Positions 52,682 through 60,709 of a DNA stretch of 64,000 nt are shown here, piece by piece. Location of the stretch: assembly GCF_035599575.1 (NCBI RefSeq), contig NZ_CP141179.1, positions 2,294,001-2,358,000 on the forward strand. Direction: 5' to 3'. The DNA is from Roseovarius sp. Pro17 (GTDB lineage Bacteria; Pseudomonadota; Alphaproteobacteria; Rhodobacterales; Rhodobacteraceae). The position numbers and the translations under genes are program-made. The notes under the pieces are model-generated. The model did no database searches, had not been told where the DNA came from, and was given only the letters and a program-made list of their open reading frames with translations. Within the stretch, counting starts at the first letter, position 1. Every line of letters starts with the position of its first letter.

Positions 52682-53613
52682 AGCAAGACGCGCCGCTGCT
52701 AAAGGACATCGCCGACGGCCCGGACGGTGGGCGCGCTTTTTGGCAGGATGCGCAGGATGGCGTGCGCGTACGCATCGGCCACTGGCCCGCTGCTAAGACC
52801 CGAGGGACCGTTCTGCTGTTGCCGGGTCGCACTGAATATATCGAAAAATATGGCCTGACTGCGCGTGATCTGGTGCAGCTCGGCTACGGCACATTAACTA
52901 TCGACTGGCGCGGTCAGGGGCTTTCGGACCGGATACTGGTCGACGTGCTACCGGGCCACGTCGGTCGTTTTCACGACTATCAGACCGATCTGGATGCCAT
53001 GTTGCAACTCGCCGCAGCGCTGGATCTGCCGCGGCCTTGGCACATGCTGGCGCATTCCATGGGGGGCGCCATCGGATTGCGCGGCGCTCTGCGCGGCCTG
53101 CCTTTCGCCACCTGCGCGTTTACCGCGCCAATGTGGGGCATCGCCATAAAACCAACGCTGCGCCCGGTGGCGTGGTTGCTAAGCTGGGCCAGCCGCCAGA
53201 TCGGATTGGGGCACCTATATGCGCCGGGCGCGACGCGCGACAGCTATGTGCTGAGCGAGCCGTTCGAGACGAACGCATTGACGCGAGATCGCGAGATGCA
53301 CGCCTACATGGTCACACAATTGCAAGCGCATCCCGAGCTGGCCCTCGGCGGGCCTAGCCTGCACTGGCTGTTCGAGGCGCTGCGCGAATGCCGCACCCTC
53401 GCCAGCCTGCCATCGCCGGACCTGCCCAGCCTGACCTTTCTCGGCAGCCAAGAAGAGATCGTCGACATCGCGCGAATCGACTCACGGATCGCGCGATGGC
53501 CCGGTGCGCGGCTGGAAAAGGTCGAGGGCGCTCGGCACGAGCTTTTGATGGAAACCCCCGCGACGCGCGCCAATGTCATGCGCCAGTTGGCCGCATTTTG
53601 GGACGCTCATTAA
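52678..53613 (+). CDS. pldB: Lysophospholipase-like alpha/beta hydrolase, 311 aa, TTG start
   Basis: Serine hydrolase with the nucleophile elbow AHSMGGAIG ~130 residues in, oxyanion region LLLPGRTEYIEKYG, and a C-terminal catalytic His in EGARHELLMETP. FHDYQTDLDAM and DWRGQGLSDR are typical of PldB/monoglyceride lipases. TTG at 52678 overlaps the SCP2 stop and gives the expected N-terminus; no in-frame ATG fits. Probably releases fatty acids from lysophospholipids or monoacylglycerols. Confidence 0.88.
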   Translation: MKQDAPLLKDIADGPDGGRAFWQDAQDGVRVRIGHWPAAKTRGTVLLLPGRTEYIEKYGLTARDLVQLGYGTLTIDWRGQGLSDRILVDVLPGHVGRFHDYQTDLDAMLQLAAALDLPRPWHMLAHSMGGAIGLRGALRGLPFATCAFTAPMWGIAIKPTLRPVAWLLSWASRQIGLGHLYAPGATRDSYVLSEPFETNALTRDREMHAYMVTQLQAHPELALGGPSLHWLFEALRECRTLASLPSPDLPSLTFLGSQEEIVDIARIDSRIARWPGARLEKVEGARHELLMETPATRANVMRQLAAFWDAH

Positions 53614-53616
53614 CGG

Positions 53617-54447
53617 CTAGCCGTCCTGCCGCACCTCCTGCCGCTGCATGCCGAGGCCGCTGATGGACAGCGTCATCACATCGCCCTCACGCAGAAAGCG
53701 CGGCGGCTTCATCGCCATGCCGACGCCCGGCGGGGTGCCGGTTGCGATGATATCGCCGGGATGCAGGGTCATCATCTGGCTTAGATACGCGACCAGATGT
53801 GCCACGCCAAAGATCATCGAGGCGGTGCTGCCGCGCTGCGCAGGCTGACCATCGAGGTCCAGCATCAGATCCAGCGCCTGAACATCGCCTACCTCGTCCG
53901 GCGTGACCAGCCAAGGGCCGATCGGGCCAAAACTGTCGCAACTCTTGCCCTTGGTCCATTGCCCGCCCCGCTCGGTCTGAAAGGCGCGTTCGGACACGTC
54001 GTTGACGATCGTGTAGCCCGCCACGTAATCCAGCGCATCCGCTTCGCTGACATATTTGGCGCGGCGGCCGATAACGACGCCCAGCTCCACCTCCCAATCG
54101 GATTTCTGCGATCCACGCGGCAAATAAACCGGATCGTTTGGCCCTGTGATCGAGGATGTCGCCTTCATGAACACGATCGGCTCGTTTGGCGGGTCCAGCC
54201 CGACCTCAGCGGCGTGATCGTGGTAGTTCAATCCGATCCCGATCAACTTGCCCACTTGCCCCACCGGCGTGCCAAGGCGCGGTGCGCCCGCCACCTTTGG
54301 CAGCGTCTCGGGATCGATATCCGGCAGCGTCGCCAATACGTCGCCCGCGATATCATCCACGACCTCGGACAAATCGCGCAGCACGCCCGCGCTATCCAGA
54401 ACGCCGGGCCGCTCGGACCCCGCCTCACCATATCGCACAAATCTCAT
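53617..54447 (-). CDS. Fumarylacetoacetate hydrolase family protein, 276 aa
   Basis: FAH-fold metal enzyme. The C-terminal ~205 residues hold GIGLNYHDHAAEVG, the metal ligands in SDWEVELGVVIGR, NDVSERAFQTERGGQWTKGKSCDSFGPIGPW and GDIIATGTPPGVGM. The N-terminal ~60 residues are the small cap (MRFVRYGEAGSERPGVLD). Possible activities are acylpyruvase, ureidoglycolate lyase or an aromatic-degradation hydrolase; sequence alone does not decide. The gene stands alone and is convergent with the lysophospholipase gene. Confidence 0.88.
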   Translation of the reverse strand: MRFVRYGEAGSERPGVLDSAGVLRDLSEVVDDIAGDVLATLPDIDPETLPKVAGAPRLGTPVGQVGKLIGIGLNYHDHAAEVGLDPPNEPIVFMKATSSITGPNDPVYLPRGSQKSDWEVELGVVIGRRAKYVSEADALDYVAGYTIVNDVSERAFQTERGGQWTKGKSCDSFGPIGPWLVTPDEVGDVQALDLMLDLDGQPAQRGSTASMIFGVAHLVAYLSQMMTLHPGDIIATGTPPGVGMAMKPPRFLREGDVMTLSISGLGMQRQEVRQDG

Positions 54448-54542
54448 CGCAGTTCCCTCGCTTTTGCCAGAAACAGCCTACCTGCATCGGCTGCGCACAC
54501 AAGGGGCTGGTCAGGCTGCATACGCGACCTATCCTTGACTTT

Positions 54543-55559
54543 ATGGTCCTTCAGTTCAAACCCCAGGGCATCTACTGCCCCGCAGGCGATTTCTACGTCG
54601 ATCCGTGGCGACCCGTGGACCGCGCGCTGATCACCCATGGCCACGCCGATCACGCGCGTCCGGGGCATCGGCAATACCTTGCCACCGATATCGCGGGGCC
54701 GGTCATGCGGCATCGCTTGGGCCAGATTGATCTCGATTCGATAAAATATGGTGAAGATCGCCGGATCGGCGGCGCGAACGTGTCGTTTCACCCTGCAGGT
54801 CATATCCCCGGTTCGGCCCAAGTCAGGATCGAAGTGGGCGGTGAGGTCTGGGTGGTGTCGGGCGATTACAAGACAACGCCAGACGCCCTGTCGACCCAGT
54901 TCGAACCGGTGAAATGTCATAGCTTTATCACCGAATGCACCTTTGGCCTGCCTGTCTTTAAATGGCCGGACGAAGGCGACGCCGCCCGCCAGATCAACGA
55001 CTGGTGGGCAGGCAATGCTGCGGAGGGCCGGTTTAGCCTGCTGGGCGCCTATTCGCTGGGCAAGGCGCAGCGCGTCATGTCGCTGCTGAACCCCGACATC
55101 GGACCGATCCTGACCCATGGCGCAGTGGAGAATACGAATGAAATATTGCGCGGCCAAGGCTTTGATCTGCCCCGCACGATTCACGTCACACCCGACCTCA
55201 ACCCCAAGGATCATCCCGGCGCCATGGTCATCGCGCCGCCCGGCGCGCTTGGCAGCGAATGGGCGCGGCGGTTTCGCCCGGCGGCGACCGGATTCGCCAG
55301 TGGCTGGATGCGGATGCGGGGCGTGCGCAGACGCCGCGCGGTCGATCGCGGGTTCGTCGTCTCGGACCATGCAGACTGGGCTGGCCTGAACGGTGCGATC
55401 AAGGCCACTGGTGCAGAAAATTTATACGCAACACATGGTTACACAGACATCTTCGCGCGATGGTTGAAGAGTGAAGGCTATAATGCCGAGGCGCTCACAA
55501 CCGAGTTCGCTGGTGAGTCGCTGGAGGGCGAGTCACTAGACGCGGAGGGGGCTGAATGA
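54543..55559 (+). CDS. DNA-ligase-associated exonuclease (metallo-beta-lactamase fold), 338 aa
   Basis: Beta-CASP-like metallo-beta-lactamase protein. The metal motif THGHADHARPG is at ~34-44, HPAGHIPGSAQV follows, then SGDYKT and a C-terminal SDHADW. The family is always found beside a bacterial ATP-dependent DNA ligase and is thought to trim DNA ends for repair. The ATG at 54543 gives the family start (VLQFKPQGIYCPAGDFYVDPW); the frame upstream is shadow of the FAH gene. The stop overlaps the ligase ATG. Confidence 0.9.
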   Translation: MVLQFKPQGIYCPAGDFYVDPWRPVDRALITHGHADHARPGHRQYLATDIAGPVMRHRLGQIDLDSIKYGEDRRIGGANVSFHPAGHIPGSAQVRIEVGGEVWVVSGDYKTTPDALSTQFEPVKCHSFITECTFGLPVFKWPDEGDAARQINDWWAGNAAEGRFSLLGAYSLGKAQRVMSLLNPDIGPILTHGAVENTNEILRGQGFDLPRTIHVTPDLNPKDHPGAMVIAPPGALGSEWARRFRPAATGFASGWMRMRGVRRRRAVDRGFVVSDHADWAGLNGAIKATGAENLYATHGYTDIFARWLKSEGYNAEALTTEFAGESLEGESLDAEGAE

Positions 55560-57151
55560 AACGGTTTACCACGCTCTACGCCACCATTGATCAGACCACC
55601 AAAACCAACACCAAGGTCGCGGCCCTTGCCACCTATTTCAAAGACGCCCCCGAGGCGGATCGCCTCTGGACCATCGCATTGTTTTCGGGCCGCCGCCCGC
55701 GCCGTGCCATCACCACGACAAAGCTGCGCGAATGGGCGGCGGAGCGTGCGGCCATCCCCCTGTGGCTCTTTGAAGAGAGCTATCCCATCGTCGGCGATCT
55801 GGCCGAAACGATCGCGCTTGTCCTGCCGCCACCCACGCGGCGGCAGAATCGCAGCCTAACCGACTGGATCGCCTATCTGCGCGGCCTAGATGGCGCCGAT
55901 GAGGGCGCGCGCAAATCCGCCGTTCTGGACGCATGGGACCAAATGGACACGGCCGAGCGGTTAGTCTTTAACAAGCTGCTGACAGGTGGCTTTCGTGTCG
56001 GAATCAGCCGCAAGCTGATGACGCGCGCACTGTCTCAGGCGACCGGCCATGACGAGGCGGAACTGGCGCATCGCCTGATGGGCAACTGGACGCCGGACAG
56101 CACGACTTACACCCAGCTGATCGAGGCACCCGACCCCGAGGCGGCGCAATCACGGCCCTATCCGTTCTGCCTGGCCTACGGGCTGGATGGCGAAACCCCG
56201 GACAATCTGGGAGCCCCTCAAAACTGGCTCGCAGAGTGGAAATGGGATGGCATTCGCGGGCAGTTGATCGCTCGTGGCGGGGCGCATTTCGTCTGGTCGC
56301 GCGGCGAAGAACTGATGACCGACCGCTTTCCTGAATTTACTCGTTCAGCGGATTTTCTGCCCCCCGGCACCGTGCTGGATGGAGAGATCGTGGCGTGGGA
56401 CGGCGCGGCGCCCCTGCCCTTCAACGATCTGCAAAAGCGAATCGGGCGCAAGACGGTCCCCAAGACCTTGCTAAAAAGCGCCCCGGTGATCCTGCTGGCC
56501 TACGACCTGCTGGAACAGGACGGCGCAGACCTGCGCGCCCTGCCCTTTGCCGAGCGGCGCGCCCGGCTGGATGCGCTGGTGGGTGCGCTGCCCCCGGATG
56601 CGCCTGTCCACCCCTCACCGCTTATCGCGTTTGATAGCTGGGACAGCCTCGCCCAGACCCGCAGTGCCGCCCGCGAAAGCCGCGCCGAGGGCCTAATGCT
56701 GAAATCTGCTGCCAGCCCCTATCACGCGGGCCGCAAAAAGGGCGATTGGTGGAAATGGAAGCTGGATCCGCTGACCATCGATGCCGTGATGATCTATGCA
56801 CAGCAGGGATCGGGGCGGCGCGCGAACCTGTTCACGGATTTTACCTTTGCCGTTTGGAGCGGCAATGATCTGGTGCCCTTCACCAAGGCATATTCAGGCA
56901 TGACCGACGATGAATTCCGCAAGATTACCGCGTGGGTGCGCCGTAACACGCTTCAGCGCTTTGGCCCCGTGCGGCAGGTCAAGCCCGAGCATGTGTTCGA
57001 GATCGCGTTCGAGGGCATCGCGCCCTCGCCGCGCCATAAATCCGGCGTCGCGCTGCGCTTTCCCCGCATGAAGCGCTGGCGCCATGACAAGCCGCTACAA
57101 GAAGCCAACAGCCTAGATGATCTGCACGAAATGCTGCGCCAATACGGCTGA
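55556..57151 (+). CDS. ATP-dependent DNA ligase (LigD-independent bacterial type), 531 aa
   Basis: Residues ~1-190 are a helical N-terminal DNA-binding domain. The adenylation domain has the AMP-accepting lysine K229 in EWKWDGIRGQ (motif I), LDGEIVAWDG (motif III), EGLMLKSA (motif IV) and KKGDWWKWK (motif V). An OB-fold domain completes the C-terminus. Coupled by ATGA to the exonuclease. In many relatives a DEXH helicase and the PdeM endonuclease complete this repair set; here oligoendopeptidase F follows instead. Confidence 0.92.
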   Translation: MKRFTTLYATIDQTTKTNTKVAALATYFKDAPEADRLWTIALFSGRRPRRAITTTKLREWAAERAAIPLWLFEESYPIVGDLAETIALVLPPPTRRQNRSLTDWIAYLRGLDGADEGARKSAVLDAWDQMDTAERLVFNKLLTGGFRVGISRKLMTRALSQATGHDEAELAHRLMGNWTPDSTTYTQLIEAPDPEAAQSRPYPFCLAYGLDGETPDNLGAPQNWLAEWKWDGIRGQLIARGGAHFVWSRGEELMTDRFPEFTRSADFLPPGTVLDGEIVAWDGAAPLPFNDLQKRIGRKTVPKTLLKSAPVILLAYDLLEQDGADLRALPFAERRARLDALVGALPPDAPVHPSPLIAFDSWDSLAQTRSAARESRAEGLMLKSAASPYHAGRKKGDWWKWKLDPLTIDAVMIYAQQGSGRRANLFTDFTFAVWSGNDLVPFTKAYSGMTDDEFRKITAWVRRNTLQRFGPVRQVKPEHVFEIAFEGIAPSPRHKSGVALRFPRMKRWRHDKPLQEANSLDDLHEMLRQYG

Positions 57152-57165
57152 AACCTCCGCCACCC

Positions 57166-57194
57166 TTGAGCGTGCGCCGCGCTCCGCCTATGTC
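57166..57194 (+). promoter_or_regulatory. Predicted pepF promoter
   Basis: TTGAGC 57166-57171, a 17-bp spacer, TATGTC 57189-57194, with AAGGAGCC upstream of the pepF ATG. Confidence 0.55.
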
Positions 57195-57224
57195 AGGTGC
57201 AACGCATTTTAAGGAGCCTTTCGT

Positions 57225-59045
57225 ATGATCCACCTGCCCCAGCCCGCCCATGACGCCAACGCCAATGCAAAGGGGGGCGATCTGGGCAAGCTGCCGGAAT
57301 GGGATCTGAGCGATCTCTACACTGCAACGGACGCGCCTGAGCTAAGCCGTGATATGGATTGGCTGGAGGGCGAATGTGCCGCCTTTGCCGCCGATTATGA
57401 GGGCAAACTGGACACTCTGGACGCCGCTGGCCTGCTGAAATGCATCCACCGCAACGAGGCCATCAGCAACATTGCCGGGCGCATCATGTCCTACGCGGGC
57501 CTGCGCTATTACCAGCTGACAACTGATCCCGCGCGGACAAAATTCCTGTCCGATTGTCAGGAAAAGATCACGACTTTCACGACGCCACTGGTGTTTTTCA
57601 CGCTCGAATTGAACCGGCTTGAAGATGACCATCTGACCAAGTTGCTGGGTCAGAACGCCGATTTGGCCCGTTACAAGCCTGTGCTGGACCGCATCCGCGC
57701 GATGAAACCGTACCAGCTATCCGACGAGTTGGAGAAATTCCTGCACGACATGGGTGTGGTCGGGGACGCTTGGGAGCGGCTCTTTGACGAAACGATTGCA
57801 GGCCTTACCTTTAACGTCGACGGCGAAGAGCTGAGCATTGAGGGCACGCTGAACCTGCTGACCGAGCAGGACCGCAGCAAACGCGAGGCGGCCAGCCGTG
57901 AGTTGGCCCGTGTCTTTGGCGCGAATATCCGCACGTTCAGCCGCGTTCACAACACTGCGGCCAAGGAAAAAGAGGTCATCGACCGCTGGCGCGGGATGCC
58001 CACGGCCCAGACTGGCAGGCACCTCAGTAACGATGTCGAACCCGAGGTCGTCGAGGCGTTGCGCGATGCCGTCGTCGCAGCCTACCCCAAGCTGAGCCAC
58101 CGCTATTACGAGTTAAAGCGTAAATGGCTGGGGCTGGATCGCATGCAGGTCTGGGACCGCAACGCGCCGCTCCCGATGGAGGAAACCCGGGTCGTCAATT
58201 GGGGCGAGGCGCGCGACACGGTGATGAACGCCTACACCGCGTTTGACCCCAGAATGGGCGAGATCGCACAGCCGTTTTTCGATAAGGGTTGGATCGACGC
58301 GGGCGTCAAGCAGGGCAAGGCCCCCGGTGCATTTGCGCACCCCACGGTGACGAACGTGCATCCCTACGTGATGCTGAACTATCTCGGAAAACCGCGCGAC
58401 GTGATGACGCTGGCACATGAGCTGGGCCACGGTGTGCATCAGGTGCTGGCGGCGGATCAGGGCGAGCTGTTGTCATCGACGCCGCTGACACTGGCCGAAA
58501 CCGCGTCCGTATTCGGCGAGATGTTGACGTTCCGCCGCATGCTGGAAGGCGCTAAAACCGACGCCGAACGCAAGGTGATGCTGGCGGGCAAGGTCGAGGA
58601 CATGATCAACACGGTCGTGCGTCAGATCGCCTTTTACGATTTTGAATGCAAGCTGCACGCGGCCCGCCGCGAAGGCGAGCTGACACCGGACGATATCAAC
58701 GCGCTCTGGATGTCCGTGCAGGGCGAATCGCTGGGCCCGGCCTTTGACTTTGTGGACGGCTACGAGACGTTCTGGGCCTATGTGCCCCACTTCGTCCACT
58801 CGCCCTTCTACGTCTATGCCTATGCGTTCGGCGACGGCCTCGTGAACGCGCTCTATGCGGTCTATGAGGAAAATCCCGAGGGGTTTCAGGACAAGTATTT
58901 CGACATGCTGAAGGCAGGCGGGTCCAAGCATCATTCCGAGTTGCTGAAGCCATTCGGCCTCGACGCAAGCGATCCAAAATTCTGGGATAAGGGCCTGAAC
59001 ATGATCTCGGGCATGATTGACGAGTTGGAGGCGATGGAGGACTGA
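57225..59045 (+). CDS. pepF: Oligoendopeptidase F (M3B family zinc peptidase), 606 aa
   Basis: Cytoplasmic peptidase that cuts short peptides. The zinc motif H398-E-L-G-H402 lies in LAHELGHGVHQ; the third ligand is in TLAETASVFGE. WDLSDLYTATDAPEL at the N-terminus and LGPAFDFVDGYETFWAYVPHF near the end are typical of M3B. Start MIHLPQP follows AAGGAGCC. Full length for the family. Monocistronic by position. Confidence 0.94.
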   Translation: MIHLPQPAHDANANAKGGDLGKLPEWDLSDLYTATDAPELSRDMDWLEGECAAFAADYEGKLDTLDAAGLLKCIHRNEAISNIAGRIMSYAGLRYYQLTTDPARTKFLSDCQEKITTFTTPLVFFTLELNRLEDDHLTKLLGQNADLARYKPVLDRIRAMKPYQLSDELEKFLHDMGVVGDAWERLFDETIAGLTFNVDGEELSIEGTLNLLTEQDRSKREAASRELARVFGANIRTFSRVHNTAAKEKEVIDRWRGMPTAQTGRHLSNDVEPEVVEALRDAVVAAYPKLSHRYYELKRKWLGLDRMQVWDRNAPLPMEETRVVNWGEARDTVMNAYTAFDPRMGEIAQPFFDKGWIDAGVKQGKAPGAFAHPTVTNVHPYVMLNYLGKPRDVMTLAHELGHGVHQVLAADQGELLSSTPLTLAETASVFGEMLTFRRMLEGAKTDAERKVMLAGKVEDMINTVVRQIAFYDFECKLHAARREGELTPDDINALWMSVQGESLGPAFDFVDGYETFWAYVPHFVHSPFYVYAYAFGDGLVNALYAVYEENPEGFQDKYFDMLKAGGSKHHSELLKPFGLDASDPKFWDKGLNMISGMIDELEAMED

Positions 59046-59259
59046 GCCCAAGCGCCTCCTGCACATGCCGTAAGAGATGAGGCGCTATCAACGCCGCAAA
59101 CCCCGCGTGGTCCATTCGACGACCTTGCGTAGCAGGTTGCGCGCGGTTTGCAGGCGGCGAGGCGCGGGCGTTGTCGGGCCATCGGCCAAATGTCGCCGGT
59201 CGGCTTGCGCTGCCACGTATCTCGCCTATCTTTAGTATTAAGGTATTCGGGGGAAAATC

Positions 59260-59583
59260 ATGCTGCAAACCGTCCGCACCTATATCGGCCACGCGGCCAC
59301 CGGCTTTGCCATCGCTGCGGCGTTGGTTGCGCTGCTGTTCTGGCTCGACACCGGTCAACTGAAGCAGGTTGTCGCCCTTTCAGGCAGCGTCTGGCTGGCT
59401 GCGGCATTGATGTGGCTGGGCGTTGGCGCGGTGTTCACTTGGGTGCAATCTGCGATCACCAAACGGACCGGTCACGACGACGACGATACCGGTCCACGCG
59501 GTGGAGGCGGCAGGCGCGGCGATCCGCGTGAGGGCGACATGATTCCAATCCGCGCCGAGGCCCCCATACGCCAAAGGCGCTAG
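59260..59583 (+). CDS. Small membrane protein of unknown function, 107 aa
   Basis: Two predicted membrane helices (residues ~12-29, TGFAIAAALVALLFWL, and ~40-60, GSVWLAAALMWLGVGAVF). A basic/acidic soluble tail (KRTGHDDDD, GGGGRRGDPREGD, IRQRR) follows. GGGGGAAAA precedes the ATG. No family recognised; similar short proteins are common in Rhodobacterales. The 214 bases upstream (59046-59259) show no gene. Confidence 0.72.
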   Translation: MLQTVRTYIGHAATGFAIAAALVALLFWLDTGQLKQVVALSGSVWLAAALMWLGVGAVFTWVQSAITKRTGHDDDDTGPRGGGGRRGDPREGDMIPIRAEAPIRQRR

Positions 59584-59608
59584 TCTTTCCAAACTTCAAA
59601 ATGCGAAA

Positions 59609-59773
59609 AGTGGCGGGCCCGCACGCAACCGTTTGGTTATCTCATTCCCGAGGACCTGTATGTACAGGTGGGCGCCGGTTAACCGGACCAGGGTCCGGAC
59701 AGAGCCAGCTCCCTCGGAATTGCTTAAGGCCACCGGAATGCAACCGTTCACGAGAAGGGCAGAACCCGCCACT
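59609..59773 (-). ncRNA. Candidate structured RNA of ~165 nt (6S-like layout)
   Basis: The ends pair perfectly: AGTGGCGGG at the 5' end (59773-59765) with CCCGCCACT at the 3' end (59617-59609), followed by TTTT. Inside is a second long stem, ATTCC-GAGG / CCTC-GGGAAT. Several hairpins lie at the tip (ACCTGTA-CA-TACAGGT, CCGG-TTAA-CCGG). An AACC-AAAC-GGTT hairpin lies on the 3' side of the large internal bubble. A promoter TTGTCG-N17-TAGGTT points into it. Closing stem, central bubble, terminal stem and length fit 6S RNA, but no conserved sequence was confirmed. Confidence 0.55.
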
Positions 59774-59777
59774 GCTT

Positions 59778-59806
59778 AACCTAGGTGCGCGCACTGGGTT
59801 CGACAA
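59778..59806 (-). promoter_or_regulatory. Predicted promoter of the structured RNA
   Basis: On the minus strand TTGTCG (59806-59801), a 17-bp spacer and TAGGTT (59783-59778). This places the start of transcription within a few bases of the RNA's closing stem. Confidence 0.5.
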
Positions 59807-59810
59807 GGGG

Positions 59811-59838
59811 TTGCGTACGTTCTGCGTTTGTTCATAAT
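59811..59838 (+). promoter_or_regulatory. mmcB promoter with embedded LexA box
   Basis: TTGCGT 59811-59816, a 16-bp spacer, CATAAT 59833-59838. Between them lies a perfect alphaproteobacterial SOS box, GTTC-TGCGTTT-GTTC (GTTC-N7-GTTC) at 59819-59833, placed to block RNA polymerase. The predicted start of transcription is within ~2 bases of the mmcB ATG, so the mRNA may be leaderless. Confidence 0.82.
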
Positions 59839-59846
59839 TGCACCCT

Positions 59847-60290
59847 ATGCAGGGTAACAGCCCAATTCTCCGTCAGCCCGGTCAGCTATTGGCCCGTGGC
59901 GTTTGCCGCCACCTGGCCGAGCTGAACTTTGCTGCGCTTGAGGAATACGCGCCCGAACGGGGCCGTCGCGTCGACGTCATGGCTTTGGGGCCAAAGGGCG
60001 AGCTGTGGGTGGTTGAGTGTAAATCCAGCCGCGCCGATTTCATGGCCGACAGTAAATGGCAGGGCTATCTTGATTGGGCCGATCGGTTTTTCTGGGCCGT
60101 GGATGCGAATTTTCCGACGGATATCCTGCCCGATCAGACCGGTCTGATCCTAGCCGACAGCTATGGCGCCGAAATAATCCGCATGGCGCCGGAACAGCGC
60201 CTTGCCGGCGCGCGGCGCTCTGCCGTCACGCGAAAATTTGCCCGCGACGCGGCGCGACGATTGCTCGGCTGGCGCGATCCGCAGGTATGA
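59847..60290 (+). CDS. mmcB: MmcB family DNA repair protein, 147 aa
   Basis: PD-(D/E)XK-like nuclease fold: RRVDVMALGPKGELWVVECKSSRADFMADSKW supplies the D...ExK acid/lysine set. FFWAVDANFPTDILPDQTGLILAD completes the core. In Caulobacter MmcB is SOS-induced and contributes to mitomycin C resistance. The ATG at 59847 is preferred over TTG at 59838, which lies inside the -10 box. A LexA box sits in the promoter. There is no ribosome-binding site, in line with leaderless translation. Confidence 0.9.
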   Translation: MQGNSPILRQPGQLLARGVCRHLAELNFAALEEYAPERGRRVDVMALGPKGELWVVECKSSRADFMADSKWQGYLDWADRFFWAVDANFPTDILPDQTGLILADSYGAEIIRMAPEQRLAGARRSAVTRKFARDAARRLLGWRDPQV

Positions 60291-60295
60291 GGGGG

Positions 60296-60478
60296 TCAGG
60301 AGGCGGCAGCGCCCTTGGCGGCAGCAAGGATTTCGGCGGCGATTTCCTCGGCCTCTTCCGGCGAGAAATCCATCGGAATCTCGACGCCCTGCGATTCGAT
60401 GAAAATGCGCACCATGCCTTGATCAGTGGGACCGATCTGCATATTCGCCTCGACGTCGCGTTCGCTGTTGATGCCCAT
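60296..60478 (-). CDS. DUF6324 family protein, 60 aa
   Basis: Small acidic protein MGINSERDVEANMQIGPTDQ followed by GMVRIFIESQGVEIPMDFSPEEAEEIAAEILAAA. The start is fixed by AGGAGCC 6 bases upstream; longer frames lack this. It resembles the small DUF6324 proteins of Rhodobacterales. No known role. Convergent with mmcB, 5 bases apart. Confidence 0.78.
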   Translation of the reverse strand: MGINSERDVEANMQIGPTDQGMVRIFIESQGVEIPMDFSPEEAEEIAAEILAAAKGAAAS

Positions 60479-60590
60479 GATCCGGCTCCTTTTGCATAAG
60501 GCGACGGGATAGCCCGCCGTGCCCCTGTTGGCAAGGCGCATGCACTATGCGCGCCGCCTGCAAGCACGCCAGTAAACAGGCGTTTTCGGG

Positions 60591-60619
60591 TTGCAATCGA
60601 AGCCGTCCGGCGCTAAATC
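60591..60619 (+). promoter_or_regulatory. Predicted tRNA-His promoter
   Basis: TTGCAA 60591-60596, a 17-bp spacer, TAAATC 60614-60619, ending 9 bp before the tRNA. Confidence 0.6.
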
Positions 60620-60628
60620 GCGATCAGT

Positions 60629-60705
60629 GCCGCCTTAGCTCAGTTGGTTAGAGCGCTTGATTGTGGATCAAGAGGTCCCTGGTTCGAGACCAGGAGGTGG
60701 TACCA
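60629..60705 (+). tRNA. tRNA-His(GTG), lacking an encoded G-1
   Basis: 77-nt cloverleaf with encoded CCA. Anticodon stem-loop CTTGA-TTGTGGA-TCAAG, T arm CCTGG-TTCGAGA-CCAGG. Acceptor GCCGCCT pairs with AGGTGGT through G1-T72 and G4-T69 wobbles, then A73. The base before G1 is T, so the usual tRNA-His G-1 opposite C73 is absent. This loss is known for a clade of alphaproteobacteria. Confidence 0.95.
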
Positions 60706-60709
60706 CCCC

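Noticed and set aside
59760..59790. CCCGCCACTGC resembles a conserved stretch of the cobalamin riboswitch on the plus strand.
   Set aside because: The other riboswitch elements and the B12 box are missing, the downstream gene (mmcB) is a DNA-repair gene, and the bases are fully explained as one arm of the RNA closing stem on the minus strand.
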